From Macrotis lagotis (lineage: Eukaryota > Chordata > Mammalia > Peramelemorphia > Peramelidae), in contig NC_133662.1 of NCBI RefSeq assembly GCF_037893015.1, positions 200,829,050 through 200,893,049 on the forward strand: 64,000 bases of DNA, read 5' to 3'. The position numbers and the translations under genes were made by a program. Under the pieces are notes generated by a model. It searched no databases, had not been told where the DNA came from, and was given only the letters and a program-made list of their open reading frames with translations. Positions 12,631-25,139 of this stretch are shown here, in pieces; position 1 is the first letter of the stretch; every line of letters starts with the position of its first letter.

Positions 12631-13109
12631 GTGTTATATCTGACCACTCTCCCCCCATGGTCCATCCTCTCCTCCTTTATTCACATCCCCATCCCTTCCC
12701 CCTGCTCCCCCCTCCTTCTTACTTCAGATGTCTATACCCCATTGAGCATATATGCTGTTTCCTCTCCTAGCCACCTCTGATGAGAGCAAAGGTTCCCTTA
12801 TTCCCCCTTGCCTCTCTCCTTACATATCATTGTAATAGCTCATTGTAATAAAGAAGTCTTATTATATGAAATATCTTGGCCTATTCCCCCCTCTCCTTGT
12901 TCTTTCTTCCATTACATTTCCCTTTTTTTCTATTGACTCCATTTTTATACCATATTTTATCTTCGAATTCAGCTTTCTCCTGTGCTTCAACTATAAAAGC
13001 TCCCTCTACCTGCCCTATTAGCTAAGAAGGTTCATATGAGTATTATCAGTGTCATTTTTCTATGCAGGAATACATGCAGTTCATCATCATTAAGTCCCTC
13101 ATATTTCCC

Positions 13110-14206
13110 CCCTCTCCTCCAATCTCCATGCTTCACCTGAGTCCTGTATCTGAAGATCAAACCTTTTGTTCAGCTCTGGCCATTCCAAAAGGAACATTTG
13201 AAATTCCCCTGGTTCATTGAAAATCCATCTTTTTCCCTGGAAGAGGACATTCAGCCTTGCTGGGTAGTTCATTCTTGGCTGCATTCTAAGCTTTTTTGCC
13301 TTCCAGTATATTATATTCCAAGCCCTACAAGCTTCCGATGAAGTTGCTGCTAAGTCCTGTGTGATCCTGACTGCAGCTCCACGATATTTGAACTGTGTCC
13401 TTCTGGCTGCTTGTAATATTTTCTTTTTGACTTGGGAGTTCTGGAACTTGGCTATAATATTCCTAGGGGTTGGTTTTTTGGGATCTCTTTCTCGAGGGGG
13501 TCAGTGGATTCTCTCCATTTCTATTTTGCCCTCTGCTTCTAGAATATCAGGGCAATTTTCCTGTAGTAATTCTTTGAAAATGATGTCAAGGTTCTTTTCC
13601 TGATCATGACTTTCAGGTATTCCAATAATTTTTAAATTATCTTTCCTAAGTCTGTTTTCCATATCAGTTGTTTTTTCAGTGAGATGTTTCACATTTTCTT
13701 CTAATTTTTCATTTTTTTGGTTTTGAAGTATTGAGTCCTGATTTCTCATAAATTCAACAATATCCCTGAGTTCTCTTCTTTGTCTGAAGGATTTGTTCTC
13801 CTCAGAGAGTTTTCTTGTCTCTTTTTCCATCTGGCCAATTTTGCTTTTTAAAGCATTCTTCTAGATAACTTTTTGAACTGTTTTATCCATTTGACCTAAG
13901 CTGGTTTTTAGCATGCTATTTTATTCAGCATTTTTTTGGATTTCCTTGACTAAGCTGCTGACTTCATTTTCATGTTTTTCCTGCATCTCTCCTTTCTTTT
14001 CCCAGTTTTTCTTCTAACTCCCTCATTTGATTTTCAAAGTCTTTTTTGAGCTCTGTCATAGCTTGATCCCTTTTTCTGTTTTTCTTGGAGTCTTTAGATG
14101 CTGGAGCTTGTGCTTCCTCATCTTCAGACTGAGTATGTTGATCCTTTTTGGGATCATACATAATGTATTTCTCAATGGTGTTCCTCTTTTTTCTCTGCTT
14201 GCTCAT
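13110..14206 (-). pseudogene. Broken ORF1 of the HAL1-like element
   Basis: The first piece (14206-13970, 78 codons) starts MSKQRKKRNTIEKYIMYDPK, then a charged segment and a coiled coil. A second open piece (13830-13501) continues the coiled coil (RKLSEENKSFRQRREL) into the RRM-like domain (NLKIIGIPE, then IIFKELLQENCPDILE). Degraded C-terminal sequence follows to about 13110, with AWNGQ-type and KHGDWRR-type remnants. A frame change near 13970-13830 and several stops after 13501 break it. The parts follow the order of L1 ORF1p, an RNA-binding chaperone. Confidence 0.8.
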
Positions 14207-14970
14207 TTTCCCAGCCTGGGCCTCGTTTTGGGGTGCTTCCTGAGCTTTGGGGGCACTCCCATAAGTGTCTCAATGTGTGAGGCTCTGTCCTCCCTCCTGG
14301 TCTGTGAATGACCATAAGCCCCCCTCTCTGCCACAGGGCTGAGGTGGAGGGGGCCCTGCTGTTCTATGGGGGGGCCTAGACTGCAATCAGGATCTGAATG
14401 TGTTCAGAGCCCCAGAGTCCTGTTCCAGGGGCAGAGGACCTAGCTCACAGTCTCTCTTCACTCCCCTCCCTCAGCTCAATGGGTTCATACCCTGGAGGCT
14501 CCTGCTTATGGGTTCCACCTGCTTCTGTTCCTGGACCTGGGCTGCAGAAAGACCAAGCTGCTCCCTGTGTGCCCTGAGGGCTGGGCTCCATGTGCTCGCT
14601 CTGGCAGAGGTCCCCAGCTGTTCCCCTACTTTGTGCCCGGTGCTCCCCAGGGTGTAGCTCAGGAGACTCCCCTGCTGCTGTGAGCTGGGGCTGCCTCCGG
14701 AAGGCTGAAGTTCTTTTGCTCTGGCAGGCCGCCCCTCCAACCCCGGGGAGCAGGGCCTTTCTGCTCTTCTCCAGGTTACTTTGAGTAGGAGAACTGCCTC
14801 TATGGGTCCCTTTGTGGGGTCTGTCTCGAAAGTTTAGTTAGTTAGAGTCCTTAGTTTAGAAGTTTTATCAGAGAGCGCCTAAGACTCGATCCTTTCTTGT
14901 CGCCATCTTGGCTCTGCCCCCTAATTTGAGTTTTTATAATTGTCAGAATATTTACTGTCTTATTTTTTTT

Positions 14971-15112
14971 GTTTCAGAAAGCAGTGGGGTTAAATGACTT
15001 GCTCAAGGGCACACAGCTAGAAAGTATCAAGTGTCTGAGGTCAAATTTGAACTCAGATCCTTCTGACTCCAGGACTGGTACTCTATTTGCTGGCACCACC
15101 CAGATGTCCCTC
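14971..15112 (-). repeat. CORE-SINE inserted in L1
   Basis: Antisense SINE: AGCAGTGGGGTTAAATGACT, CACACAGCTAGAAAGTATCA, TTTGAACTCAGATCCTTCTG and ACTCCAGGACTGGTACTCTA. It interrupts the L1 segment between TTTACTG and CTTAAAACAGTATTGCTG. Confidence 0.85.
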
Positions 15113-15785
15113 AGCAATCTCTTAAAACAGTATTGCTGTTATTATACCCAATGTTCTCTTGATTCTGATCATTTTACTCTTCAGTATTTCATGCAAGTCT
15201 TTCCTTGCTTTGCTAAAATCATTGATCTCAACCTTTCTTATAGCACAGCCATAGTTCATCACATTCATATACCACAACTTGTTCAGTCATCCCTAGTTGA
15301 TGGGTATTCCCCCAATGTCCTCTTTTTGCCTCCACAGAGAGCTGTTAATAGCATTTTAGAACACACAGGTTCTTTTCCTCTTTTCCCTCTCTTCTTTGGA
15401 CACAAACTAGGTGGTGATACTAATGGGTCAAAGGGTAGAGGCAGGTTAATACCTCTGCACATAATGCCACCACTATGACTCAGGGTCTCCTCTAACATTT
15501 GTCCTTTTCCCCCTTATTTCATTTTAGCTAGTCTGGTAGGTGTAAACTGATATCTCAGGGTTGTTTTAATTGGCTAATCAATAATGATTTAGAGCATTTT
15601 CTCATGTCTATAAATTGTTTTGATTTTATTATCCTTTGACTGTTTATCCATTGGGGAATGACTTGTGTTCTTAAAAGTTTGACAAAGTTCTTTATATTCA
15701 GGATTTAGGGGGAAAAAATGTTCAGTCTCCCTACTCCTGTACTGCTGTTCTCTGGGAACTTTGTGCAGCAATTTTTACTTTAAAG

Positions 15786-17380
15786 ACTCTTTCTTTGTAT
15801 ATTTTCATGAAATGAGGAAGTGAATAAACACCCTCTTATTGCATCTTCTGTCCTGAGATACTCTTAAGCAGTCAGGATGGCCCCTAAAAATCACCACCTC
15901 TCATATCCTGATGTTCCTAAATATTGTAAAAAAAATTGCAATTGATTGGTTCTACTTGTAATTGCCCCTATGAGGTTGCAGTGGGAGAAGAAATATTCCT
16001 GGGAAGGGAGTATACTCATTTCTTTCCCTTTCAGTCTTATGGTGACCTTTGGTCCTGATACTCCTTAGGCTACTACATCTTTCTCAGCTCTCTCCCTTGG
16101 AAACTACTTCATCATTTATTTCTTTTAACTAACAGGGCTAGAAGGAAGGCTGGATATTTTTCTTTCTTCCCTTTTCCATTTTTAGATCATTCTTTTTTAT
16201 TGTTTCAATTTTTAAGGTCCTATAGTTCAGTACATCAGTTATTTATTGAGCTTCAGGTTACTTGAACTTCCTCAGTGTCTTTAGTAGATTATCTTCTTAA
16301 CAGAACATCAGCTCTCTGTTGTTTTGGGCAGTTTTGTGCCTTTATATCCCCAGTGCCTAGTTACATATCAGGCCTTTAATAAATATTTGTTGAATTCTAA
16401 AAATTGACTCATTATCTTCATATCCTTATATCTTGCTGGCATTACAGAGGATGTCACAGTTCACATTGAAGAAACTACTAACGTCATCTCTCAAAATTGT
16501 ACCACTCCCTCAGATCTAGAACTCTGAATTTCATTTCCCAAACATAGCCTTCAGTCCTTTCACCTTTTATCCTTTCTCATTCACATACAACCTGCTCTAA
16601 GACCTTATTCTACCCCATATCTCCCAATCTATTGGGAGTTCTGGTTTCACTGGCCTCCAGAATCCAACTTTGACTGCATACTATGTATGTCATTTTAATG
16701 TTTCACTAATTGATACACTTATCCATTCACCTTCTATTCCTCATGTGTGAATCCTTTTAGACTTGCTTCAGAGCTGCTGAGCATCCTTGAAGAATATCAT
16801 GAAACTGAGAGTACCTCACCCACCATAAGTTTGGTTTAGTAAAAATGTGAAGGGAAATAGGAAATTAGATTATGTGAAGACTCTTAATTGCCTGACCAAG
16901 AAATTGTTTCTTTCTATGAGCATTGAAGGCTCATTTAAAATTTTTGAATAGGAATGACCTATTCAGGCCTTGAAGAAGTTATATGTATCTAATGCCTCCT
17001 CTTCACAATTTCCTTTTGTATCTTTCATACTTTTCAATCCATATTTTGACCTTGGCACTTAAATAAAATTATGCTTTCAAAAGTTCCAAATGGCCTGTGA
17101 ATTCCAGCTGTGAGCTAATGTTTTTAAATGGTTGAAAAAAATTTAAATGAGAATATTTTATGACATATCAAAATCATGGAATTCAAATTTTGATGTCCAT
17201 AAAAGTTTTTATTAGAACATAGTTATGCTTCTACATTTAAGTATTGTCTATGGCAGTTTTTGCCATAGAGTTGAATAGTTGTGACAGGTCTTTTCATTAC
17301 TTTGCACTGCTATTTGACACACTACCAATCCCAGTGATACAGTAAAAACTCAACATTGTTTCTTTGATGTATGTGGTGCT
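15786..17380. other. Intron, mostly unrecognised, with an L2 3' end
   Basis: An L2 3' end (plus) is visible at about 16315-16400: TATATCCCCAGTGCCTAG, then TTTAATAAATATTTGTTGAA. At about 17150-17350 the text GTCTATGGCAGTTTTTGCCA followed by AGAGTTGAATAGTTGTGACA matches an ancient mammal-wide repeat whose class I cannot name. The rest shows nothing. Confidence 0.55.
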
Positions 17381-17396
17381 GTATTGTGACTTTTTT

Positions 17397-17541
17397 TGTT
17401 GTTTTTGCAAAGCAATGGGGTAAGTGACTTGCCTAAGGTCACACAGCTGAGTAAGTATTAAGTGTCTGGGGCCCATTTTGAACTCAGGTCATTCTGACTC
17501 CAGGGCCGTTATTATTTCCACTGCACCACCTAAATATCCCC
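17397..17541 (-). repeat. CORE-SINE
   Basis: Antisense SINE with an older sequence: GCAAAGCAATGGGGTAAGTG, GGTCACACAGCTGAGTAAGT and ACTCCAGGGCCGTTATTATT, ending in a decayed head. Confidence 0.85.
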
Positions 17542-17553
17542 TGTGACTTTTTT

Positions 17554-17717
17554 TATTTTTTATTTTTTTTTTTAGTTTCTGCAAGGCAAATGGGGTTAAG
17601 TGGCTTGCCCAAGGCCACACAGATAGGTAATTATTAAGTGTCTGAGACCAGATTTGAACTCAGGTAGTCCTGACTCCAGGTCTGGTGCACTATCCTCTGT
17701 GCCACCTAGCTGTTTCT
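17554..17717 (-). repeat. Young-type CORE-SINE
   Basis: Antisense SINE from the T-rich tail through GCAAGGCAAATGGGGTTAAG to GTGCCACCTAGCTGTTTCTC. It is next to another antisense SINE, separated by TGTGACTTTTT, which reappears as ATGACTTTTT after the head, a likely target duplication. A run of C follows the head. Confidence 0.88.
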
Positions 17718-17882
17718 CCCCCCCCCCCCCATGACTTTTTAAATTACCTTTACCTACTTATCCTATCAAAACAAAAAGGGGGGAAAAAGTTTTATTTTTG
17801 AATTTATGTCCTAAATTGAAATTTTTCTGAATAAGAATTTTCCCGAACTATTCTTTTTTTTTTTTTTTTAATATTTTATTGG

Positions 17883-18230
17883 GGGCAGCTAGGTGTTGGC
17901 AGTGGATAGAGCACCAGCCCTGGAGTCAGGAGGACCTGAGTTCAAGTCTGGCCTTGGAGTCAGGATGACTGGAATTTGAATCCAGCCTCAGACAGTTGAC
18001 ACTTACTAGCTGTGTGACCTTGGGCAAGTCACTTAATCCTGATTGCCTTGCATCCAGGGCCATCTCTAGTCGTCCTGATTTCTAGCCACTGGATCCAGAT
18101 GGCTCGGGAGCAGAAAGCGAGGCAGGTGACTTAGCATAGCCCCCTTAACTCAAACCTAATTCATGTGCTTGTCATAGCATCACCTCTCATGATGTCAAGG
18201 ATTTTTTTTTGAAAACAAGACAACCATTAT
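17883..18230 (+). repeat. Long CORE-SINE with extended 3' tail
   Basis: Head GGCAGCTAGGTGTTGGCAGT, a partly duplicated B-box region (GGAGTCAGGAGGACCTGAG, then GGAGTCAGGATGACTGGAA), core TGTGTGACCTTGGGCAAGTC and the tail of a longer family: CATCTCTAGTCGTCCTGATT, CACTGGATCCAGATGGCTC, GGTGACTTAGCATAGCCC and CATGTGCTTGTCATAGCATC. The family's usual end (about CTTCGAGAACAAAGGACAAA) is worn. Confidence 0.85.
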
Positions 18231-18429
18231 GTCAACTTAGTATCCTCTATGTCCCGACCCCCTTGATTTCCCCTTCCTGAGAGCCATCCTATGTGACAGT
18301 TTGGGGTTTTTTTGAGTTTTTTAAGAGAGGAAAAAAATCAGCTTAATTGCTCAGTCTATTGAGAAAGTCTAAAAACATGTGTAATAGGCAATACCTATGG
18401 ATCTCTCTCATCTCTACTCAGGAATAGTT

Positions 18430-18720
18430 TGGGGATGTCTTTTCCTATCTCTTTATTCCTATTCTCTTTATAATTTTAACCCTGACTTTTGATATTTTTG
18501 TGTATTCTACTTTTCATCTACATTATTACAGTCACTGCATATTGTTTTCTTGGCTCTGTTTACTTCACTTTGTATCAGTTTATAGATATTTTTCTCTATA
18601 TTCATCACAAGAGTACAAATATGCCTGTTATTCCTTACCCTGTTACATGAGTGATCTAACATCTTTAAATCAACAATCTAATATCCACCTATACCTCAAA
18701 ATTCAGATTTAGAACTTTTA
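18430..18720 (-). repeat. L1 3' end fragment
   Basis: Antisense L1 landmarks in order: TGTTTACTTCACTTTGTATC, AGTTTATAGATATTTTTC. It matches the CACTTTGCATCAGTTCATAT-type region of the other L1 copies here. Confidence 0.5.
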
Positions 18721-19107
18721 TTTTTAAATAAAATGAATGCTATAAAAACAAGGGTTATCAATAAAAAGAAAAAGAGGATGCTTAACGAAATTCACACCAA
18801 CAGAGAAGCACACAATAGATCACCAAACTCATCATATCTTTGAAATTAGCTCCTATTCATAGCACACATTCACTATTACCTAATTTTTTTCTGCTCTTTG
18901 TACAAGTGTTTTCTTTTTTTCCCTCTTCCTGATTTTAAAACAATAAAGAGTAGAACTTTGGTGGTAAGTTATTTACTTCTTTTCCTTACAGACTAAAGAT
19001 GTTGATGAGAGGCATAAAGTAATTTTTAAATGCTTTGCTATTGGAGGAAAATTCTAAGTAATGCTGTTCTTTTTTTAATTTAAAGAGGAAAAATTATTTT
19101 TATATAG

Positions 19108-19236
<129 letters not shown>

Positions 19237-20143
19237 TTATTTTCTGATACTTGTGTCTCAGGATTTTTCAAGTATTAAGATCCTCAAGCATCATTCATAC
19301 ACGGAGGATGCCAGCATAAATTCTGTGAGAGATCATCAAACTGAGGCTGATCGTGATTGTTTATTTGAAGTCACAAAAGTTTCAAAACCATAAGAACTTG
19401 TTACAGGTGGAAATAAAATATCTAGTACATCCAAAATTAAAAACTTGAAAGAAACTATATTTCCAGTGACTAAAATCAGGAATGTTTACAACTTGAACTC
19501 TGAAGTTAATGAAAAAGGTTTTTACAATTTTTTGATTGCTGCAGAAATGTCCTATGCACTCTTCGCAAGAGCACATGACATTTGTCAGATATAAATTTTT
19601 GCAAATCGAATCTATTTAATCTTAGTAAATGTTTTTAATTTGCTACATATGTATAGATAGATTACACTGAATATGTCATTATTCTGTAATTAAGATTATA
19701 ATTAGCTATTTCTTATTAAAGCTGTGAAGAAATTGAAGTATGATTTGAAAAATTTTTTCACATATCCAAGATTTTTATATTTATAAAAGGATTACTAAAC
19801 AAATCTGAATTCTGTTATTTGTTGCGCTCTATAAAATTGATAATATTATAGGTCTGATTTAAGGAGACAATTTATATGTAAATTCTCTGTTTTGGGACAC
19901 ACACACACACACACACAAAACCAAATACAAGATAAAGGTGGACTTTCAGTTTTGGTTTCTTTTTATTTTTCTTATAATTTTTGATCATTAATTTTACTTT
20001 AATGACAATTGAATCACACACAAATTAAATTTAAAGTTAATGTAACTGAAGATGAAGTAAATACTTAAAATATGTAATTGTTTATAAAAATATATAATTG
20101 TCTATATCCATTCCATTTGTAGTCTTTATGGACTATCATGTGT

Positions 20144-20192
20144 ATGTATATATATATATATGTATATATATGTATATATATATATATATATT
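20144..20192. repeat. TA/TG-rich low-complexity tract
   Basis: TATATATG units within the probable SLC35A3 3' UTR. A 62-codon Tyr/Ile-rich frame across it is an artefact. Confidence 0.9.
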
Positions 20193-21527
20193 CTATCTTA
20201 TTGAAGTAAATTCAGTCTATAAAAACTTATATAAGGCTGTAACAGTAAAAATCATTTTTAGTTTGATTATTGCTAGGTTGGCATAAAAATAACTTCTGGA
20301 ACCATTTTAGATGGCCATTGTAGTTGGAAATGGTGTAATGAGTTTAAATTCAGGGTTCTCATACTAAATTTGTAACACATCACACCCCCCCCACCATCCC
20401 ACCCCACCCCACCCCTTTCTAGAAGTGCCCTTTCAGGGGATATGGCTTTTATAAGGCTCTGTCTGAACACTGCCCAAGACCTCTTGGACAGGAGCTGGAA
20501 TCTGTTTCTTTAACCATGTTTGTGCTCACACATTCATGTATACATATATACAAACACATAAAATTAGTTTTTGTATATAGAAGAGGTATATGTATATTTA
20601 TTGTTTATATACATATATATACATATAAAATTGTGTATATATAACTACACAATACCTGCTTTAAAATAATACCTTTCTATAATATGTTCTTAGGAACAGT
20701 GAAGTGAAGTATTTTATGTTGTAAGCCTTTTAATAATTTTTAATGATTCTGAAATGTCATAAATGACTAGTGAAAAATTTTCTAAAATTATGTTAGGTTA
20801 ATTCAGTTGAGAATTAATATTCTAGCTTATTCTTTCTATATAATGTACTTTAAAACACATAAAATTCTAATGTTACTCAAACTCAAATTCAGTGGTCACC
20901 TATTCTGGATAGGGTTTTAAAAAAAAGAAGTTATGTGCATAAATTTATGGTTGTCTTATTACTTAAGACCACCACTGAGTCAATCTACTGTTAGGTTCTT
21001 TTAAAACACCTAGGATCCTCCTGTGACAATAAATCAGGAGTTTATTCCTACCTCTTCAGTCCAAGGTTTCAATTCCTTGAAAATGGGTTTCAGTTACAAA
21101 ACAATTGAGTGTCTTTGTAGTAAACATTACAAACTAGCCCTTGTTAGAATTCCTGGGCACATTATAGCTTTCACTAGCCCCTTTGAGAGTTGTTAAACTG
21201 TTAACAATTTGCAGTATATTCTAAGTGTTACAAAATTCTAGCCAAATTGAAATCCAAATCCTTGTGTTACATAGGAACTTTACTGCACAAAATTCCAGGC
21301 TCAAGTTTACTTCTCAAATATTGGCTAGGTATCTAAATAGTAATTCAGAATACTTACTTAGCCAGGTGATGCTGAATGACTTGTCTCTTATTTTAATTCT
21401 TTGAAAAAATAATATTGGCATGTGATTAGTATCCCAGTGACTAAAACTTTAAAATTATTCAAGTATTCAAGCAAGTATATCAAAACAGGCTAGTTTCTGG
21501 AAATAAACAAATACTATTATTCAGAGC

Positions 21528-21700
21528 AGTATAGAATATAGCAGAAAGAGGCTACCTGAGTTTTAATCCACCTATGCCACTAATTCACTTTATGACCTTG
21601 GGCAGATTACTTCTCTAGGCATTGGCTTTGTTACCTGTCAAATAAGAGTATTGAATTACGAGATTCTTTCCAACTCTAATATTCTATGATCAGTGACATT
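21528..21700 (+). repeat. MIR SINE
   Basis: MIR landmarks in order: GGCTACCTGAGTTTTAATCC, TTTATGACCTTGGGCAGATT, CTTCTCTAGGCATTGGCTTT and TACCTGTCAAATAAGAGTAT. It is ancient. Confidence 0.75.
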
Positions 21701-23763
21701 TATTTTCAAAAGTAATTGTTTTATGAACAGATAATTTTTGCTTTACATTTCTAGTAATTAAGAAAATGTTCTTGGATTGTAGAGTATAATTTATACTTTG
21801 GGTTCATAGGGAAATATAATAGAATGCAAAATTTGAAAAGGATCATTGGAGTTATAAGGTTGGCTTTTACCAACAGCTAATGATGACATTTCATGGCAAT
21901 GTTTTTTCAGTCAGTTGACAGTAACCTTCAAAGTCTTGTCTATTAGCCATGTATATAAAAATTAGTGATTCCATTGCTAATATAGGTTATGATACCTATA
22001 AAATTCTAGTATTCTAAAAAATTTAGACTTTTTTCATCTCTCCACTACTTTATTCACTGAAAATAAACCATTTTGTAGGGAAATGTGCCAATAGATAGCT
22101 CTATGATTGTCTATTGTGTCCAATTTAAAGTTGGATGAAAAGTTTTAAATATAAAGACTAGGTTTACAACAGAACAAAAATAATTAAAGTATTTTAGGAG
22201 TACCATAGATGTGAATATTGAATGTTTCTTTTATGTTAAAATCTGTAATGCCAAGAGAAATAAGCATTTCTAGTTTATCCTATTGGGGGAATCTTGTAAG
22301 CCAGTTTAGTTAGGATCTGGACGACACAAGGGAAAAAGAATCTGTAAATCCTAAGTCTGCCCCTACTATTTAAGAAATTGTGCTATAGTAAGGTTAGGAT
22401 ATGATTCTAAACTGATGAGCCTTTCAGACAAAGGAGTTTTCTGAGACTTAAAAAATATTACTGTATTTGCTTTCAATGTGGGTAGTGTTTTTAAGAAATG
22501 AGATTTATTTTTGTCTTCAGTCATCTGTTAATTTAAATTTTCATTGTCATGACAGTATTTATTTATATCATGAATATGTGCTTTTCAATAGAAAAGCCTT
22601 TTAGAAGTTGTTTTTGCTAAGTTTGTAAGTCACCTTAAGAACCTCCAAAATGTAGCATATTTAATAATAAATATAGGACCAAATGAAGCACCTTTTATAA
22701 ATCATGGTCCTGTGTGCCTTGCTTACCAAATACCTGACTTTTTGGAGTTTGTTACTGTAATTCACAATTATGGATACATGAGATATCAGGAATTTTTTAA
22801 ATAGTTATTTCTCAATTGATTTTTAAAAAAATCTGTATCTATAAAGTATTCCTCAAATCTATTTTATGATACAGGAAATTGTGTTGTGCAGGTAATTGAT
22901 AACCAATATATGTTTGAGTAAAGTGCAACACTATTTACTCATCATTGAGCATTTTGAAACTTTAAAAATAATGAGTACCAACCAGATTACTATTATAGTT
23001 CCTTGTCTTATTATACTGCATTTTTTTTGCTCTTTACAATTTGGATCTTTTGTTGTATTGTCATGTTTTATTTGCTTATATACCTTTTGGTTTCGGGAAC
23101 AATATGTAATTTTGTATATTTAAATTTTTATGGATGAAATTCAAAAATTGTATAATTAGTCTTTTATGTCATGTTTTTGATTGATGAATATTTCAAATTT
23201 TTTCAATATCTAATTATCACCTATTTCTTAATGAGTTTTATTGGAATGTAGTCATAATTTTATTACTGGTATTAATTGTGACCCTGTTCAACAATATCTA
23301 TGAACCTGAATGTGAATTAAATTTCTCTTCTTTTACTACCAATGATAAATTACTGGTCATCCTGTTACTCTAGTCATTATCACCACCAGCTCACATAAGA
23401 ATCTATACTTTGCCTCATCTGCTTTAGCTCCCATTTTAAGTTGTGAATTTTTCTCCTTGTACATAGAACTGCAGAAAACTACAATTGAAATCATGTGTTC
23501 TATTTTCTTAATTATTTGCTTATAAAGTATTTCATATATTACAGCTGGTTCAATTAAGAAATCAATGTAGAAGATATTATGACATTGATAATAAGTTCAC
23601 AGGATTCTTGTTACTATTTATAAAATTGATGTAATCTGGAACAAATCACTTAAATTGTGAAATGTTTCATTTCTTAATATAAATTTCATTTGATTCCTCT
23701 AATGAAAAAACTACTTATAAAATATATTAGTATTACTTTTTCCTTGTTTAGAATAGCATTTCT

Positions 23764-23914
23764 GGGGCAGCTAGGTGGCCCAGTGGATAGAGCACCAGCC
23801 CTGGAGTCAGGAGTACATGAGTTCAAATCTGGCCTCAGACACTTAATAATTACCTAGCCGTGTGGCCTTGGGCAAGCCACTTAACCCCATTGCCTTGCAA
23901 AAACTTAAAAAAAA
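23764..23914 (+). repeat. Young-type CORE-SINE with perfect TSD
   Basis: A complete copy from GGGGCAGCTAGGTGGCCCAG to TTGCAAAAACTTAAAAAAAA. AATAGCATTTCT flanks it at 23752-23763 and 23915-23926. The intact 12-bp duplication marks a recent insertion by LINE machinery. The copy is a good reference for the family. Confidence 0.95.
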
Positions 23915-23926
23915 AATAGCATTTCT

Positions 23927-25130
23927 TAAATTTACAGTATACCATTATTCTAGTATATTTGGTGCTTATATATAAATACAAATATTACATATAAATTAAC
24001 TTAAAGCCCTCACTTTGCTTCAGTAAAACACTCACTGGTAAATAGTGTCTTCATTTATATATTTATTTATTTATATATTCATTTATATATAATTATATAT
24101 ACTAAATTAAAATCAAATTCCAACCCTGGTAAGACATTCTAGAGAAGATAACATCACACTGAAAATATGCCTTGAGTTCACCCAAATTCAAATTCTCAAC
24201 ATTTTTTCACATAGTGTCTATATGCCTTTGAATTCTTTCCTCTTTTTTAGGACAGTACAGCTCAAACTATGGATTTAAAACTTTACAGTGAGAGAAGCTT
24301 CAAAAATTTTGTTAAATAATTCTGAACCCAGAATCTAAGAACTTTAAAAATAGAAGTTTTTTTTTTATTGGTGACAGCAGTATATATAAAGTATTGCTAT
24401 TTATTTTTCTGGTTGTAAGTACTACTTTTAAAATTACCTAGTTGTTTCAAATATTTATTATGCTAAATTTAGTGACAGGCCTTGATATGTTCCTGAACAG
24501 TTTTACCCATACACACATACATACACAAATAAATAATTGATTTTTAAATCTGCAAATGATCAACATTAACTCATCACTGTCATATATTTGTTCAGTTTTT
24601 TCTGTTTATTGATGTTTTATGAGCGTACATTTTTCCTCATGCATAAGTTAAGCCAAAGTTAAACTTAGATATTCTATTTTAAGTAAAAATAGATTGAGAT
24701 TTTTAAAATTTTCTCAATTATTGTCCTTTGGAGTTTTTTCTTTAGTATATGCTGCAGGGACCATTGCTCTGGATGCTTGAATCCTAAGGAAACTGGAAAC
24801 TTGTAAGATTTCCAGAACCACCTTCAAGGTGCTATACCCAAACAAGCTAAGATTGTTCTATTCTGGCTAGACAACCACATGCTGGGTATTGTAGATATGG
24901 CTTAGACTTATTAGTCACTGCATTAATTCCCGGGATTCTGAAATTTTAGAACTCTCAGGCATTCCATGAAGTTCAGGGTTCATCCTAAATGATTACTGTC
25001 CACTTCACCCATACTCCAACTTTCACAGATAAACATGATCAATGATGACTATATCCTCATCTAAGTCTTCAATAAGATTGCTAAATCTAACTGCAGAACT
25101 CGTAACAACTCTTAGCAGCAGTTCTTGGTT
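23927..25130. other. AT-rich intergenic, nothing recognised
   Basis: About 1.2 kb without exon, RNA gene or clear repeat apart from a TTTA/TATA-rich run near 24050-24105. Confidence 0.5.
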
Positions 25131-25139
25131 ATTCACTCA

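Larger units (their letters stand above)
11750..14921 (-). mobile_element. Complete HAL1-like (half-L1) element
   Basis: A 3.17 kb element flanked by TAATTTGAG at 11741-11749 and 14922-14930, both inside the same L1. Its 5' end reads GGGGGCAGAGCCAAGATGGC on the minus strand, an L1-type 5' UTR start with a YY1 motif. A GC-rich 5' UTR (to about 14207) is followed by a broken ORF1 (14206 to about 13110). There is then no ORF2, but a 1.3 kb 3' region with three SINE-like cassettes and an A-rich end. ORF1 without ORF2 defines a half-L1, which would depend on an L1 in trans. Confidence 0.8.
11355..15785 (-). mobile_element. L1 LINE 3' end, split by later insertions
   Basis: Two outer segments (about 11355-11749 and 14922-15785) read in the minus direction as one marsupial L1 3' region: antisense landmarks are CTCCACTCCCAAGATGATTA, ATACCACAACTTGTTCAGTC, TAGTTGATGGGTATTCCCCC and ATTGGGGAATGACTTGTGTT. 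A HAL1-like element (11750-14921) and a SINE (about 14971-15112) were inserted later. A 169-codon plus-strand frame (14969-15478) is an artefact spanning the SINE and L1. Confidence 0.8.
19237..23340 (+). other. SLC35A3: Likely SLC35A3 3' UTR and downstream flank
   Basis: About 4 kb of AT-rich sequence with very few repeats follows the stop codon; only a MIR-like segment near 21.53-21.70 kb is recognised. Candidate poly(A) signals are AATAAA at 19412, 21028, 21502, 22062 and 22666, and ATTAAA at 19715 and 23316. The first lies only about 175 nt after the stop. The scarcity of young SINEs compared with the flanks suggests a long UTR ending near 23.3 kb, but the end cannot be fixed from sequence alone. 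Confidence 0.5.

Noticed and set aside
14969-15478. 169-codon frame on the plus strand
   Set aside because: It spans an antisense SINE and antisense L1 3' sequence, so it is a repeat artefact.
15140-15480. Possible retrocopy of a cellular gene
   Set aside because: The C/T-rich text has the landmark order of antisense L1 3' sequence seen also at 33.4-33.9 kb.
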